In this document: positions 15,729-23,814 of the stretch, one piece after another | Position numbering within the stretch: position 1 is the stretch's first letter | Layout of the letters: each line of letters begins with the position of its first letter | Assembly (NCBI GenBank): GCA_000381565.1 | Contig: KB906724.1 | Location: forward strand, 1,243,697-1,307,696 | Direction of reading: 5' to 3' | DNA: 64,000 nucleotides | Origin: Oxalobacteraceae bacterium AB_14 | Lineage (GTDB): Bacteria; Pseudomonadota; Gammaproteobacteria; Burkholderiales; Burkholderiaceae_D | The notes under the pieces: model-generated | The model's database searches: none | The model's input: only the letters and a program-made list of their open reading frames with translations | What the model was told of the DNA's origin: nothing | Translations under genes and position numbers: made by a program

Positions 15729-15912
15729 ATGAAAGCGCTTTACGCCGAGGCGCCCGTGTTGGCTTTCATACTTTTTACCCGCTTTTTTTGCACACGAGCA
15801 CTACTTTTGTGTCTCAAGGCGTGTTTTGTCTATCTAACCAATGTTAGTATCTCCAAATACAACGAAACTTGGCTTGGACCCGGAGCGCAGGGCAGGCGAC
15901 CCGACTCTGGGA

Positions 15913-15942
15913 TTGAATAATCTGGCTGCGCCCTGCTACACT
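15913..15942 (+). promoter_or_regulatory. Candidate sigma-70 promoter for cheZA
   Basis: TTGAAT (15913-15918) and TACACT (15937-15942) are spaced by 18 bases, giving a leader of about 80 bases before cheZ. Confidence 0.4.
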
Positions 15943-16028
15943 CGGGTAAGAGCGTTATATTGCCGAGCGTCATCACAAGCATGCAAGTTTAGGGCAGCAA
16001 TTTTACAAATTATGGAGAAGCAGGGATT

Positions 16029-16853
16029 ATGACCAACGCCGCTGACGATTTCGACGCACTATTTGATGAAGTGTCTGCTCAGAGCAAGACGGCAGCGCCC
16101 GCTCCAGCGCCTGCTTCCGCCGAGGATGACCTGGAAAGCCTGTTCGACGAAGTGTCGTCGGCGCGGCCTGCGGATGCAGCGCCCGCCGTTCCCGCTCCGG
16201 CTCCGGTAGCCGCCGCGCCCGCCGCGACGGCGGCCGAAGCCGGCGCCGACGGTGAAGACAAGCCGATGTTCGAGCGCCTGGGCGGCATCGTGCGCCTGTT
16301 GCACGATTCGCTGCGCGAACTTGGCTACGACAAGGCGCTGACCGAGGCCTCGTCGCAGATTAACGACGCCCAGGACCGCCTCGAATACGTCGCCACCCTG
16401 ACCGAACAAGCCGCCAACAAGGTGCTCAACACCCTGGACGAAGGCATGCCGGAGCAGGACGTGCTGTCGAAAAAATCCAAGGAAATGGAAACCCGCTGGG
16501 CCGACCTGTTCGCAGGCAAGCTGAGCCTGGACCAGTTCAAGCAGCTGGCCGGCGACTCGCAAGCGTTCGCCGCCGCCGTGTCGGTCGCCACCGAAGCGGA
16601 AAAAGCCCGCCTGCTGGAAATCATGATGGCCCAGGACTTCCAGGACATCACCGGCCAGCTGATCAAGAAAGTCGTGACCATCACCAAGACGGTGGAGCAC
16701 GAACTGGCAGAACTGCTGCGCGACAACGCACCACCGGCGGTACGCGAGAAAATCGCGCAAAAAGAGGTGTCCCTGATGACCGGCCCTTCGGCTCCAGCCG
16801 TAGCGCTGAACCAGGACAATGTCGACGACCTGCTTGCTGACCTGGGATTCTAA
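16029..16853 (+). CDS. cheZ: Chemotaxis protein CheZ (CheY-P phosphatase)
   Basis: The 274-residue protein has the CheZ four-helix hairpin with the active-site motif AQDFQDITGQLI; Asp206 and Gln210 correspond to E. coli Asp143 and Gln147. The C-terminus (NVDDLLADLGF) matches the tethered CheY-binding helix. Unusually, the N-terminal 80 residues are an Ala/Pro-rich linker with two related acidic motifs, DDFDALFDEVS and DDLESLFDEVS. AGGGA precedes the ATG. The TAA overlaps the cheA start by one base, so the two are translationally coupled. Confidence 0.93.
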   Translation: MTNAADDFDALFDEVSAQSKTAAPAPAPASAEDDLESLFDEVSSARPADAAPAVPAPAPVAAAPAATAAEAGADGEDKPMFERLGGIVRLLHDSLRELGYDKALTEASSQINDAQDRLEYVATLTEQAANKVLNTLDEGMPEQDVLSKKSKEMETRWADLFAGKLSLDQFKQLAGDSQAFAAAVSVATEAEKARLLEIMMAQDFQDITGQLIKKVVTITKTVEHELAELLRDNAPPAVREKIAQKEVSLMTGPSAPAVALNQDNVDDLLADLGF

Positions 16854-18784
16854 TGGACGATATGCTCAAGGATTTCGTCGTCGAGGCGATGGATCTTGCG
16901 GTCAACGTTGAAGAGCATCTGCTGCGGCTCGAACGCGACCCGGACAATAAAGAAACATTGAATGCGGTGTTCCGCTCCTTCCACACCATCAAGGGCGGCG
17001 CCGGTTTCATGGGCCTGCCGGCGATGGTGGCGGCATGTCACTTGACCGAGAACTTGTTTGACGCGCTGCGCACCGGCGCCGCGCCGGTGACGCCGATCGC
17101 GATCGAGGCGGCGCTGCAGGCGTCGGGCTTCGTGGCCGACCAGCTGGCCGAACTGAACAACGGCGCCGAGCCGGACAGCCTGTCCGCCATGCCCAAGGAT
17201 CTGGAAGTCATCCTGACCGACGCCATCGAAGGCAAGACCACCGCTGGGCCGGCGCCTGCGCCGGCCGCCAAGGCCGCCGCGCCGGCGCCTGCGCCGGCCG
17301 CCGCTGCCGTGGCCCCGGCCGCTGGTGCTGGCACTGCCAGCACGCAAGCGGCGCCGTCGCCTGACGGCCTGGACTGGGAAGGCATGTACGAAGCCGTGAT
17401 GCCGGCCGGTAGCTACACCAAGCCTGCCGCATCGGCAGCCGCTCCGGCGCCAGTGGCGCAGGCGCAGGCGCCGACGGCGCCGCTGCCGGCCGCCGAACTG
17501 GCCGCCGTCGTGGCAGCCGTGCACGCGGCCGCGCCGTCCGCCAGCCCCGCCAAGCGCGAAGCGGCCGAAAAACGCGAAGAGCGTCCGCACGCCGCACCGG
17601 CCAAGGAAGAATCGATCCGGGTCGACGCCGTCAAGCTGGACGCGCTGCTGGAAGTGGCCGGCGAATCGGTGCAGGCCGCCAACCAGGCCGCCGTGCTGCT
17701 GGAGCGCCTGCTGCAATTCAAGTTCGAAGGCCAGGCCCAGACCCTGATGGCGACGCTGGCCGAAACGCTGGAACGCGCCTCGCGCTACTCCACCGAACTG
17801 CAGCGCGCCACGCTGGCGACCCGCATGCAGCCGGTCGGCCGCCTGTTCCAGAAGTTCCCGCGCCTGGTGCGCGAACTGGCGAAAGACCTGGGCAAGGACG
17901 TCGAGCTGACCATCGAAGGCGCGGAGACCGAAGTCGACCGCGTGGTGGTGGACAGCCTGTACGATCCGCTGGTGCACATGCTGCGCAATTCGCTGGATCA
18001 CGGCGTCGAATCGCCGGAGGACCGCCTTGCCGCCGGCAAGCCGGCCAAGGCCTATATCTCGCTCAAAGCATGGCAGGAAGCAAATAGCGTTATGATTGTG
18101 CTGCAGGACGACGGCAAAGGCATGGATCCGGTGGTGCTGCGCACCAAGGCCCAGCAAAAGGGCCTGATCTCGGAATCGGTGCAGCTGACCAACGACGAAT
18201 GCTTCCAGCTGGTATTCTTGCCGGGTTTCTCGACCAAGGAGGTCGCGTCCAGCGTGTCCGGCCGCGGCGTCGGCATGGACGTGGTGAAGACCGCCGTGGA
18301 GAAGAACCGCGGCGCCATCCACATCGAATCGGCGCTGGGCAAGGGCACCAAGTTCGCCATCCGCCTGCCGATCGAGCTGTCGATCGTGCCGACCATGCTG
18401 GTCTCGACCTCGGGCGCCGCGCTGGCGTTGCCGATGGCCGTGGTGCAGCGCGTGGTCGAGCTGCCGGAAGTGTTCATGGAAGTGGGCGGCGCGCCGGTGC
18501 TGAAAGACCAGGGCCGTCCGTTGCCGGTGCGTTCGCTGGCCGATTCGCTGGGCTACGAGAGCTGCCGCGAGAAGGTGGGTATTGTTGTCGCTGCACCACA
18601 GCCGTACATTCTGGCGGTGGAAGCGGTCGACGGCACTGCCGACCTGGTGATTAAACCGATGACCGCGATTAGCGTCGAGGGCATCACCGGCACCGCGCGC
18701 TCGGCCGAAGGCGAACTGGTGCTAGTGGTGGGCCTATCGTTCCTAATGGACGGATGTCGAGGTAGTGTACGCATGGCGGCCTAG
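16853..18784 (+). CDS. cheA: Chemotaxis histidine kinase CheA
   Basis: The 643-residue protein contains a P1 HPt domain (FRSFHTIKGGAGFMG, phospho-His44), an Ala/Pro linker of about 140 residues without a clear P2 domain, a dimerisation region, a HATPase domain (HMLRNSLDHGVESPEDR; DDGKGMDP; SGRGVGMDVV; GKGTKFAIRLP) and a C-terminal CheW-like domain. It phosphorylates CheY in the cytoplasm at receptor arrays. It is coupled to cheZ, but no cheW, cheY or receptor gene is adjacent. A short non-Ala/Pro island (GLDWEGMYEAVMP) interrupts the linker. Confidence 0.93.
   Translation: MDDMLKDFVVEAMDLAVNVEEHLLRLERDPDNKETLNAVFRSFHTIKGGAGFMGLPAMVAACHLTENLFDALRTGAAPVTPIAIEAALQASGFVADQLAELNNGAEPDSLSAMPKDLEVILTDAIEGKTTAGPAPAPAAKAAAPAPAPAAAAVAPAAGAGTASTQAAPSPDGLDWEGMYEAVMPAGSYTKPAASAAAPAPVAQAQAPTAPLPAAELAAVVAAVHAAAPSASPAKREAAEKREERPHAAPAKEESIRVDAVKLDALLEVAGESVQAANQAAVLLERLLQFKFEGQAQTLMATLAETLERASRYSTELQRATLATRMQPVGRLFQKFPRLVRELAKDLGKDVELTIEGAETEVDRVVVDSLYDPLVHMLRNSLDHGVESPEDRLAAGKPAKAYISLKAWQEANSVMIVLQDDGKGMDPVVLRTKAQQKGLISESVQLTNDECFQLVFLPGFSTKEVASSVSGRGVGMDVVKTAVEKNRGAIHIESALGKGTKFAIRLPIELSIVPTMLVSTSGAALALPMAVVQRVVELPEVFMEVGGAPVLKDQGRPLPVRSLADSLGYESCREKVGIVVAAPQPYILAVEAVDGTADLVIKPMTAISVEGITGTARSAEGELVLVVGLSFLMDGCRGSVRMAA
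17248..17302. repeat. Direct repeat in the cheA linker
   Basis: A 22-bp GC-rich sequence occurs twice in frame, at 17248-17269 and 17281-17302, each encoding APAPAA-type residues. It shows that the linker can grow or shrink by slippage or recombination. Confidence 0.7.
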
Positions 18785-18811
18785 TCAGAGGATTAGGCCA
18801 GAAAGTCCAAA

Positions 18812-18837
18812 AGCCTGCGTTCACGCAGGCTTTTTTT
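18812..18837 (+). terminator. Intrinsic terminator of cheZA
   Basis: AGCCTGCG pairs with CGCAGGCT across TTCA, followed by a run of T residues, 28 bases after the cheA stop. Confidence 0.93.
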
Positions 18838-19011
18838 AATTGCATTTCCGAATTTTGCAAAAGGAGTCATAAGAAGTGTATCGGAAGGCGGAACTGCATC
18901 GGCTCACGAGGCCTGACAGCGGCGGCCGCTACCGCATTGCACAATATGGCATAATCGAAGTGGATCACTCACACAGGCAGCAGCGGTACTTATAACGAGT
19001 ACTCATAAATT

Positions 19012-20415
19012 ATGATGAAGACGCTTTACGACAAACTCTGGGACTCCCACGTGGTCAAGGCCGAAGAAGACGGCACCACGATCCTGTACATCGACCGCCA
19101 CCTGGTGCACGAAGTCACCAGCCCGCAGGCCTTCGACGGCCTGCGCGAGGCCGGCCGCGCGCCGTGGCGCGTGTCCGCCAACCTGGCGGTGGCCGACCAC
19201 AACGTGCCGACCACCGGCCGCGCCGACGGCATCGCCGACCCGGTCTCGCGCCTGCAGGTGGAAACGCTGGACAAGAACGCCAAGTCCTACGGCCTGACCT
19301 ACTTCAACATGAACGACAAGCGCCAGGGCATCGTCCACGTGATCGGACCGGAGCAGGGCGCGACCCTGCCGGGCATGACCGTGGTCTGCGGCGACTCGCA
19401 CACCTCGACCCACGGCGCCTTCGGCGCGCTGGCGCACGGCATCGGCACCTCGGAAGTGGAGCATGTGCTGGCCACCCAGACCTTGCTGCAAAAGAAATCC
19501 AAGGCCATGCTGGTGCAGGTCGACGGCGCGCTGCCGGCCGGCGTCACCGCCAAGGACGTGGTGCTGGCCATCATCGGCAAGATCGGCACCGCCGGCGGCA
19601 CCGGCTACTGTATCGAGTTCGGCGGTTCGACCATCCGCGCGCTGTCGATGGAAGGCCGGATGACGGTCTGCAACATGGCGATCGAGGCGGGCGCGCGCGC
19701 CGGCATCATCGGCGTCGACGACGTCACCATCAACTACGTCAAGGGCCGGCCGTTTTCGCCGGCCGGTCCGCACTGGGACCGCGCGGTCGACTACTGGCGC
19801 ACGCTGCACAGCGACGCCGGCGCCAGGTTCGACCTGGTGGTCACGCTCAACGCCGCCGAGATCAAGCCGCAGGTGACCTGGGGCACGTCGCCGGAAATGG
19901 TGGTGGCGATCGACGGCCGCGTGCCGGACCCGGACCAGGAAAAGGACAGCGTCAAGCGCGACGCCATGGAAAAGGCGCTGGTCTACATGAACCTGAAGCC
20001 GAACACCGCGATCGAGGACATCCGCATCGACAAGGTCTTCATCGGCTCCTGCACCAACTCGCGCATCGAGGATTTGCGCGCCGCCGCCGATGTGGTGCGC
20101 GGCAAGCACCGTGCCTCCAACGTCAGGCTGGCGATGGTGGTGCCGGGCTCCGGACTGGTGAAAGACCAGGCCGAGAAGGAAGGCCTGGACCGCATCTTCA
20201 AGGACGCCGGCTTCGAATGGCGCGACCCGGGCTGCTCGATGTGCCTGGCGATGAACGCCGACCGCCTGGAACCGGGCGAGCGCTGCGCCTCCACCTCGAA
20301 CCGCAATTTTGAAGGACGCCAAGGCCAGGGCGGACGCACCCATCTGGTGTCTCCCGCCATGGCGGCGGCAGCCGGTATCGCCGGCCATTTTGTCGACGTG
20401 CGCACCTTGCGTTGA
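19012..20415 (+). CDS. leuC: 3-isopropylmalate dehydratase, large subunit
   Basis: The 467-residue protein isomerises 2- to 3-isopropylmalate with LeuD in leucine synthesis. Aconitase-family features are clear: [34 protein letters not shown], and the [4Fe-4S] ligands in GSCTNSR and [11 protein letters not shown], with [10 protein letters not shown] near the end. Length is normal. ATG 19012 is followed immediately by a second ATG, and the Shine-Dalgarno is weak. It opens the leuC-ecn-leuD-leuB unit, 175 bases after the cheA terminator; no leader peptide was found in that gap. Confidence 0.97.
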   Translation: MMKTLYDKLWDSHVVKAEEDGTTILYIDRHLVHEVTSPQAFDGLREAGRAPWRVSANLAVADHNVPTTGRADGIADPVSRLQVETLDKNAKSYGLTYFNMNDKRQGIVHVIGPEQGATLPGMTVVCGDSHTSTHGAFGALAHGIGTSEVEHVLATQTLLQKKSKAMLVQVDGALPAGVTAKDVVLAIIGKIGTAGGTGYCIEFGGSTIRALSMEGRMTVCNMAIEAGARAGIIGVDDVTINYVKGRPFSPAGPHWDRAVDYWRTLHSDAGARFDLVVTLNAAEIKPQVTWGTSPEMVVAIDGRVPDPDQEKDSVKRDAMEKALVYMNLKPNTAIEDIRIDKVFIGSCTNSRIEDLRAAADVVRGKHRASNVRLAMVVPGSGLVKDQAEKEGLDRIFKDAGFEWRDPGCSMCLAMNADRLEPGERCASTSNRNFEGRQGQGGRTHLVSPAMAAAAGIAGHFVDVRTLR

Positions 20416-20444
20416 TTTTATCTCCCCACCACCGAGTACTTATT

Positions 20445-20567
20445 ATGAAAAAACTGATCGCACTGACCATCTTCGCGCTGACCATCACCGGCTGCAACAC
20501 CATTGCCGGCGTCGGCAAGGATGTGCAGAAAGCCGGCCAGGCGGTGCAGGGCGCCGCGGGCCATTAA
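20445..20567 (+). CDS. ecn: Entericidin A/B-family lipoprotein
   Basis: A 40-residue protein reads MKKLIALTIFALTITGC then NTIAGVGKDVQKAGQAVQ, a lipoprotein signal with lipobox ITGC followed by the entericidin signature. Entericidins are small envelope lipoproteins linked to a toxin/antidote pair in enterobacteria, but single copies are common in betaproteobacteria and their function there is unclear. It sits between leuC and leuD with 29- and 56-base gaps. Confidence 0.9.
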   Translation: MKKLIALTIFALTITGCNTIAGVGKDVQKAGQAVQGAAGH

Positions 20568-20623
20568 ACCCGACCCCGACGGCCGGCGCGGTCATGCGCG
20601 CCGCCGTCCACTTATAGAGCATC

Positions 20624-21271
20624 ATGGATAAATTTACGATCTACGAAGGGCTGGTCGCGCCGCTGGACCGCGCCAATGTCGACACCGACGCCATCATTCC
20701 GAAGCAATTCCTGAAGTCCATCCACCGCACCGGCTTCGGTCCCAACCTGTTCGACGAATGGCGCTACCTGGACCACGGCGAGCCGGGCCAGGACAACAGC
20801 GTGCGTCCGCTCAACCCGGAGTTCGTGCTCAACGAGCCGCGCTACCAGGGCGCCTCGATCCTGCTGACCCGCAAGAACTTCGGCTGCGGCTCCTCGCGCG
20901 AGCACGCGCCGTGGGCGCTGGACCAGTACGGCTTCCGCGCCATCGTCGCGCCGTCGTTCGCCGACATCTTCTTCAACAACTGCTACAAAAGCGGCTTGCT
21001 GCCCATCGTTTTATCCGAAACGCAGATCGACCATCTGTTCAATGAAGTCAAGGCCTTCCCCGGTTACCGTCTGGTGGTCGACCTTGAACAGCAGCGCATC
21101 TCCACCAGCAATGGCAGCGTCTCCTATCCCTTCGAGATCGACGCCTTCCGCAAATACTGCCTGATGAACGGGCTCGACGATATTGGCCTGACGCTGCGTC
21201 ACGCCGACGCTATCCGCGGCTTCGAAGAGCGCCATCTGGCAACCCAACCTTGGTTGGCCAACGTCATCTAA
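20624..21271 (+). CDS. leuD: 3-isopropylmalate dehydratase, small subunit
   Basis: The 215-residue partner of LeuC carries the swivelling domain: [15 protein letters not shown], then [14 protein letters not shown], and [12 protein letters not shown]. Length and motifs are standard for the bacterial LeuD. It ends 15 bases before leuB in the leucine operon. Confidence 0.97.
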   Translation: MDKFTIYEGLVAPLDRANVDTDAIIPKQFLKSIHRTGFGPNLFDEWRYLDHGEPGQDNSVRPLNPEFVLNEPRYQGASILLTRKNFGCGSSREHAPWALDQYGFRAIVAPSFADIFFNNCYKSGLLPIVLSETQIDHLFNEVKAFPGYRLVVDLEQQRISTSNGSVSYPFEIDAFRKYCLMNGLDDIGLTLRHADAIRGFEERHLATQPWLANVI

Positions 21272-21286
21272 TCTCGAAAAATACTC

Positions 21287-22357
21287 ATGAAAATCGCTAT
21301 CCTCCCGGGCGACGGTATCGGCCCGGAAATCATCGCGCAAGCCGTCAAAGTCCTGAACGTACTGGGCGAACAATTTGAGCTGGAAAGCGCGCCGGTCGGC
21401 GGCACCGGCTACGCGGCCCACGGCCACCCGCTGCCGGAAGGCACGCTGGCGCTGGCCAAGGCGGCCGACGCGGTGCTGTTCGGCGCCGTCGGCGACTACC
21501 AGTACGACACGCTGGAACGCGCGCTGCGTCCCGAGCAGGCGATCCTGGGCCTGCGCAAGCAGCTGGGCCTGTTCGCCAACCTGCGTCCGGCCATCCTGTA
21601 TCCGGACCTGGCCAACGCCTCGACCCTGAAGCCTGAAGTGGTGTCCGGCCTGGACATCCTGATCATCCGCGAACTGACCGGCGACATCTACTTCGGCCAG
21701 CCGCGCGGCGTGCGCGAGTGCCCGGACGGCCCGTTCAAGGGCCAGCGCGAAGGTTACGACACCATGCGCTACGCCGAAGGCGAAATCCGCCGCATCGCCC
21801 ACGTGGCGTTCCAGGCGGCGCAGAAGCGCGGCAAGCGCCTGACCAGCGTCGACAAGGCCAACGTGCTGGAAACCTTCCAGTTCTGGAAAGACATCGTCAC
21901 CGACGTGCACCAGGAATACCCCGATGTCGCGCTCGAGCACATGTACGTCGACAACGCCGCGATGCAGCTGGTGCGCGCGCCGAAGAAGTTCGACGTCATC
22001 GTCACCGGCAATATGTTCGGCGACATCCTGTCCGACCAGGCGGCCATGCTGACCGGTTCGATCGGCATGCTGCCGTCGGCCTCGCTGGACGCCAACAACA
22101 AGGGCCTGTACGAGCCGTCGCACGGTTCCGCGCCCGACATCGCCGGCAAGGGCATCGCCAATCCGCTGGCGACGATTTTGTCGGCCGCGATGATGCTGCG
22201 CTACTCGCTGAACAAGGCCGAACAGGCCGACCGCATCGAGAACGCCGTCAAGCACGTGCTGTCGCAAGGCCTGCGCACCGCCGACATCTACGAAGCCGGC
22301 ACCACCAAGGTGGGCACGGATCAGATGGGCGATGCGGTGGTCAAGGCGCTGGCCTGA
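21287..22357 (+). CDS. leuB: 3-isopropylmalate dehydrogenase
   Basis: The 356-residue NAD-dependent oxidative decarboxylase yields 2-oxoisocaproate precursors in leucine synthesis. Visible signatures are [37 protein letters not shown], the Mg-binding signature [14 protein letters not shown] and [20 protein letters not shown]. It is the last gene of the leu unit and is followed after 12 bases by a repeat element. Confidence 0.97.
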   Translation: MKIAILPGDGIGPEIIAQAVKVLNVLGEQFELESAPVGGTGYAAHGHPLPEGTLALAKAADAVLFGAVGDYQYDTLERALRPEQAILGLRKQLGLFANLRPAILYPDLANASTLKPEVVSGLDILIIRELTGDIYFGQPRGVRECPDGPFKGQREGYDTMRYAEGEIRRIAHVAFQAAQKRGKRLTSVDKANVLETFQFWKDIVTDVHQEYPDVALEHMYVDNAAMQLVRAPKKFDVIVTGNMFGDILSDQAAMLTGSIGMLPSASLDANNKGLYEPSHGSAPDIAGKGIANPLATILSAAMMLRYSLNKAEQADRIENAVKHVLSQGLRTADIYEAGTTKVGTDQMGDAVVKALA

Positions 22358-22368
22358 AACGTATGAGC

Positions 22369-22452
22369 CGTCATTCCCGCGCAGGCGGGAATCCATGCTG
22401 ACGTCATGTCGTCGCAGGCTCGGTATGGGTTCCCGCCTTCGCGGGAACGACG
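22369..22452. repeat. Dispersed bipartite hairpin repeat, copy 4
   Basis: The halves CGTCATTCCCGC...GCGGGAATCCAT and TATGGGTTCCCGC...GCGGGAACGACG lie between leuB and asd; the right end is about 34 bases before the asd start, within its likely leader. Confidence 0.88.
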
Positions 22453-22485
22453 AGGTAATGGTATAAACAATATAAAGGAATGATG

Positions 22486-23613
22486 ATGAAACTCGTAGGC
22501 TTGGTAGGTTGGCGCGGCATGGTCGGTTCGGTCCTGATGCAGCGCATGCAGGAAGAGGGCGATTTCGCCCACATCGAACCGGTGTTTTTCACCACCTCGA
22601 ATCCGGGCGGCGACGCGCCGGCGATGGCGAAGAATGAAACCAAACTGAAAAGCGCGACCGACATCGACCAACTGAAAAAGTGCGAGATCATCATCTCGTG
22701 CCAGGGCGGCGACTACACCACCGAAGTGTTCCCCAAGCTGCGCGCGGCCGGCTGGAACGGCTACTGGATCGACGCCGCCTCCACGCTGCGCATGGAGAAG
22801 GACGCCGTCATCGTGCTGGACCCGGTCAACCTGCACGTCATCAAGGACGCGCTGGGCAAGGGCGTGAAGAACTACGTCGGCGGCAACTGCACCGTGTCGT
22901 GCATGCTGATGGGCCTGGGCGGCCTGTTCCAGCACAACCTGGTCGAGTGGATGACCTCCATGACCTACCAGGCGGCATCGGGCGGCGGCGCCCAGCACAT
23001 GCGCGAGCTGCTGACCCAGTTCGGCACCATCAATTCGTCGGTCAAGGCGCTGCTGGACAATCCGGCCTCCGCCATCCTGGAGATCGACCGCCAGGTGCTG
23101 GCCACCCAGCACGGACTGACGGCAGAAGAGACCAAGCAGTTCGGCGCGCCGCTGGCCGGCAACCTGATCCCGTGGATCGACAAGGACCTGGGCAACGGCC
23201 AGTCGAAGGAAGAATGGAAGGGCGGCGCCGAGACCAACAAGATCCTGGGCCTGGGCGCGGACTTCGGTTCGAAAGCGATTCCGGTCGACGGCCTGTGCGT
23301 GCGCATCGGCGCCATGCGCAGCCACTCGCAGGCATTGACCATCAAGCTGAAGAAAGACGTGCCGATCGACGAGATCCACGACATCATCGCCGCCAACAAC
23401 CAGTGGGTCAAAGTGGTGCCGAACACCCGTGAAGCGTCGGTCAAGGACCTGTCGCCGGCAGCCGCCACCGGCAGCCTGACGATCCCGGTCGGCCGCCTGC
23501 GCAAGATGAGCATGGGCGACGACTACCTGTCGGCCTTCACCGTCGGCGACCAGCTGCTGTGGGGCGCGGCCGAACCGCTGCGCCGCATGCTGCGCATCGT
23601 GCTGGACAAGTAA
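22486..23613 (+). CDS. asd: Aspartate-semialdehyde dehydrogenase
   Basis: The protein (375 residues from the preferred start) reduces beta-aspartyl phosphate in lysine, methionine and threonine synthesis. It shows [15 protein letters not shown] (NADP site), SCQGGDYT, and the active-site Cys in [12 protein letters not shown], all typical of the enterobacterial-type enzyme. Three consecutive ATG codons occur (22480, 22483, 22486); I chose the third because AAAGGA ends six bases before it. A strong terminator follows. Confidence 0.96.
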   Translation: MKLVGLVGWRGMVGSVLMQRMQEEGDFAHIEPVFFTTSNPGGDAPAMAKNETKLKSATDIDQLKKCEIIISCQGGDYTTEVFPKLRAAGWNGYWIDAASTLRMEKDAVIVLDPVNLHVIKDALGKGVKNYVGGNCTVSCMLMGLGGLFQHNLVEWMTSMTYQAASGGGAQHMRELLTQFGTINSSVKALLDNPASAILEIDRQVLATQHGLTAEETKQFGAPLAGNLIPWIDKDLGNGQSKEEWKGGAETNKILGLGADFGSKAIPVDGLCVRIGAMRSHSQALTIKLKKDVPIDEIHDIIAANNQWVKVVPNTREASVKDLSPAAATGSLTIPVGRLRKMSMGDDYLSAFTVGDQLLWGAAEPLRRMLRIVLDK

Positions 23614-23637
23614 GCTTCCGGGCAATTGTTAAAGCAG

Positions 23638-23682
23638 AAGGGGTTTTCTCTATGATTTCTCATAGGGGAAATCCCTTTTTTT
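23638..23682 (+). terminator. Intrinsic terminator after asd
   Basis: A long stem with CTATGA/TCATAG at its tip and AAGGG/CCCTT at its base, with a few mismatches, is followed by a T-run at 23676-23682. Confidence 0.88.
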
Positions 23683-23814
23683 GGTTTAAAGTAGACACAG
23701 ACGTTACACATCCTCATGTATCACTAGAGAAACATCGCGCAAAGCTTGCATGCTCTGGAGCATGATGATATGTTGATATATCTGGGAAAGTAACATTTTC
23801 CCTCTGACAACCAG

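Larger units (their letters stand above)
15639..16028. other. 390-base gene-free region between the USP gene and cheZ
   Basis: This AT-richer stretch separates two divergent units. It holds the FNR-type box for the USP gene and a candidate sigma-70 promoter for cheZ. No convincing short gene, RNA gene or FliA (sigma-28) promoter was seen. Confidence 0.6.

Noticed and set aside
15639..16028. A FliA (sigma-28) promoter for cheZA
   Set aside because: GCCGAGCG near 15962 recalls the -10, but no TAAA-type -35 lies at the required spacing; the sigma-70 pair is a better match.
18838..19011. A leu leader peptide or attenuator before leuC
   Set aside because: No short frame with Leu codons and no competing terminator hairpin was seen in the gap.
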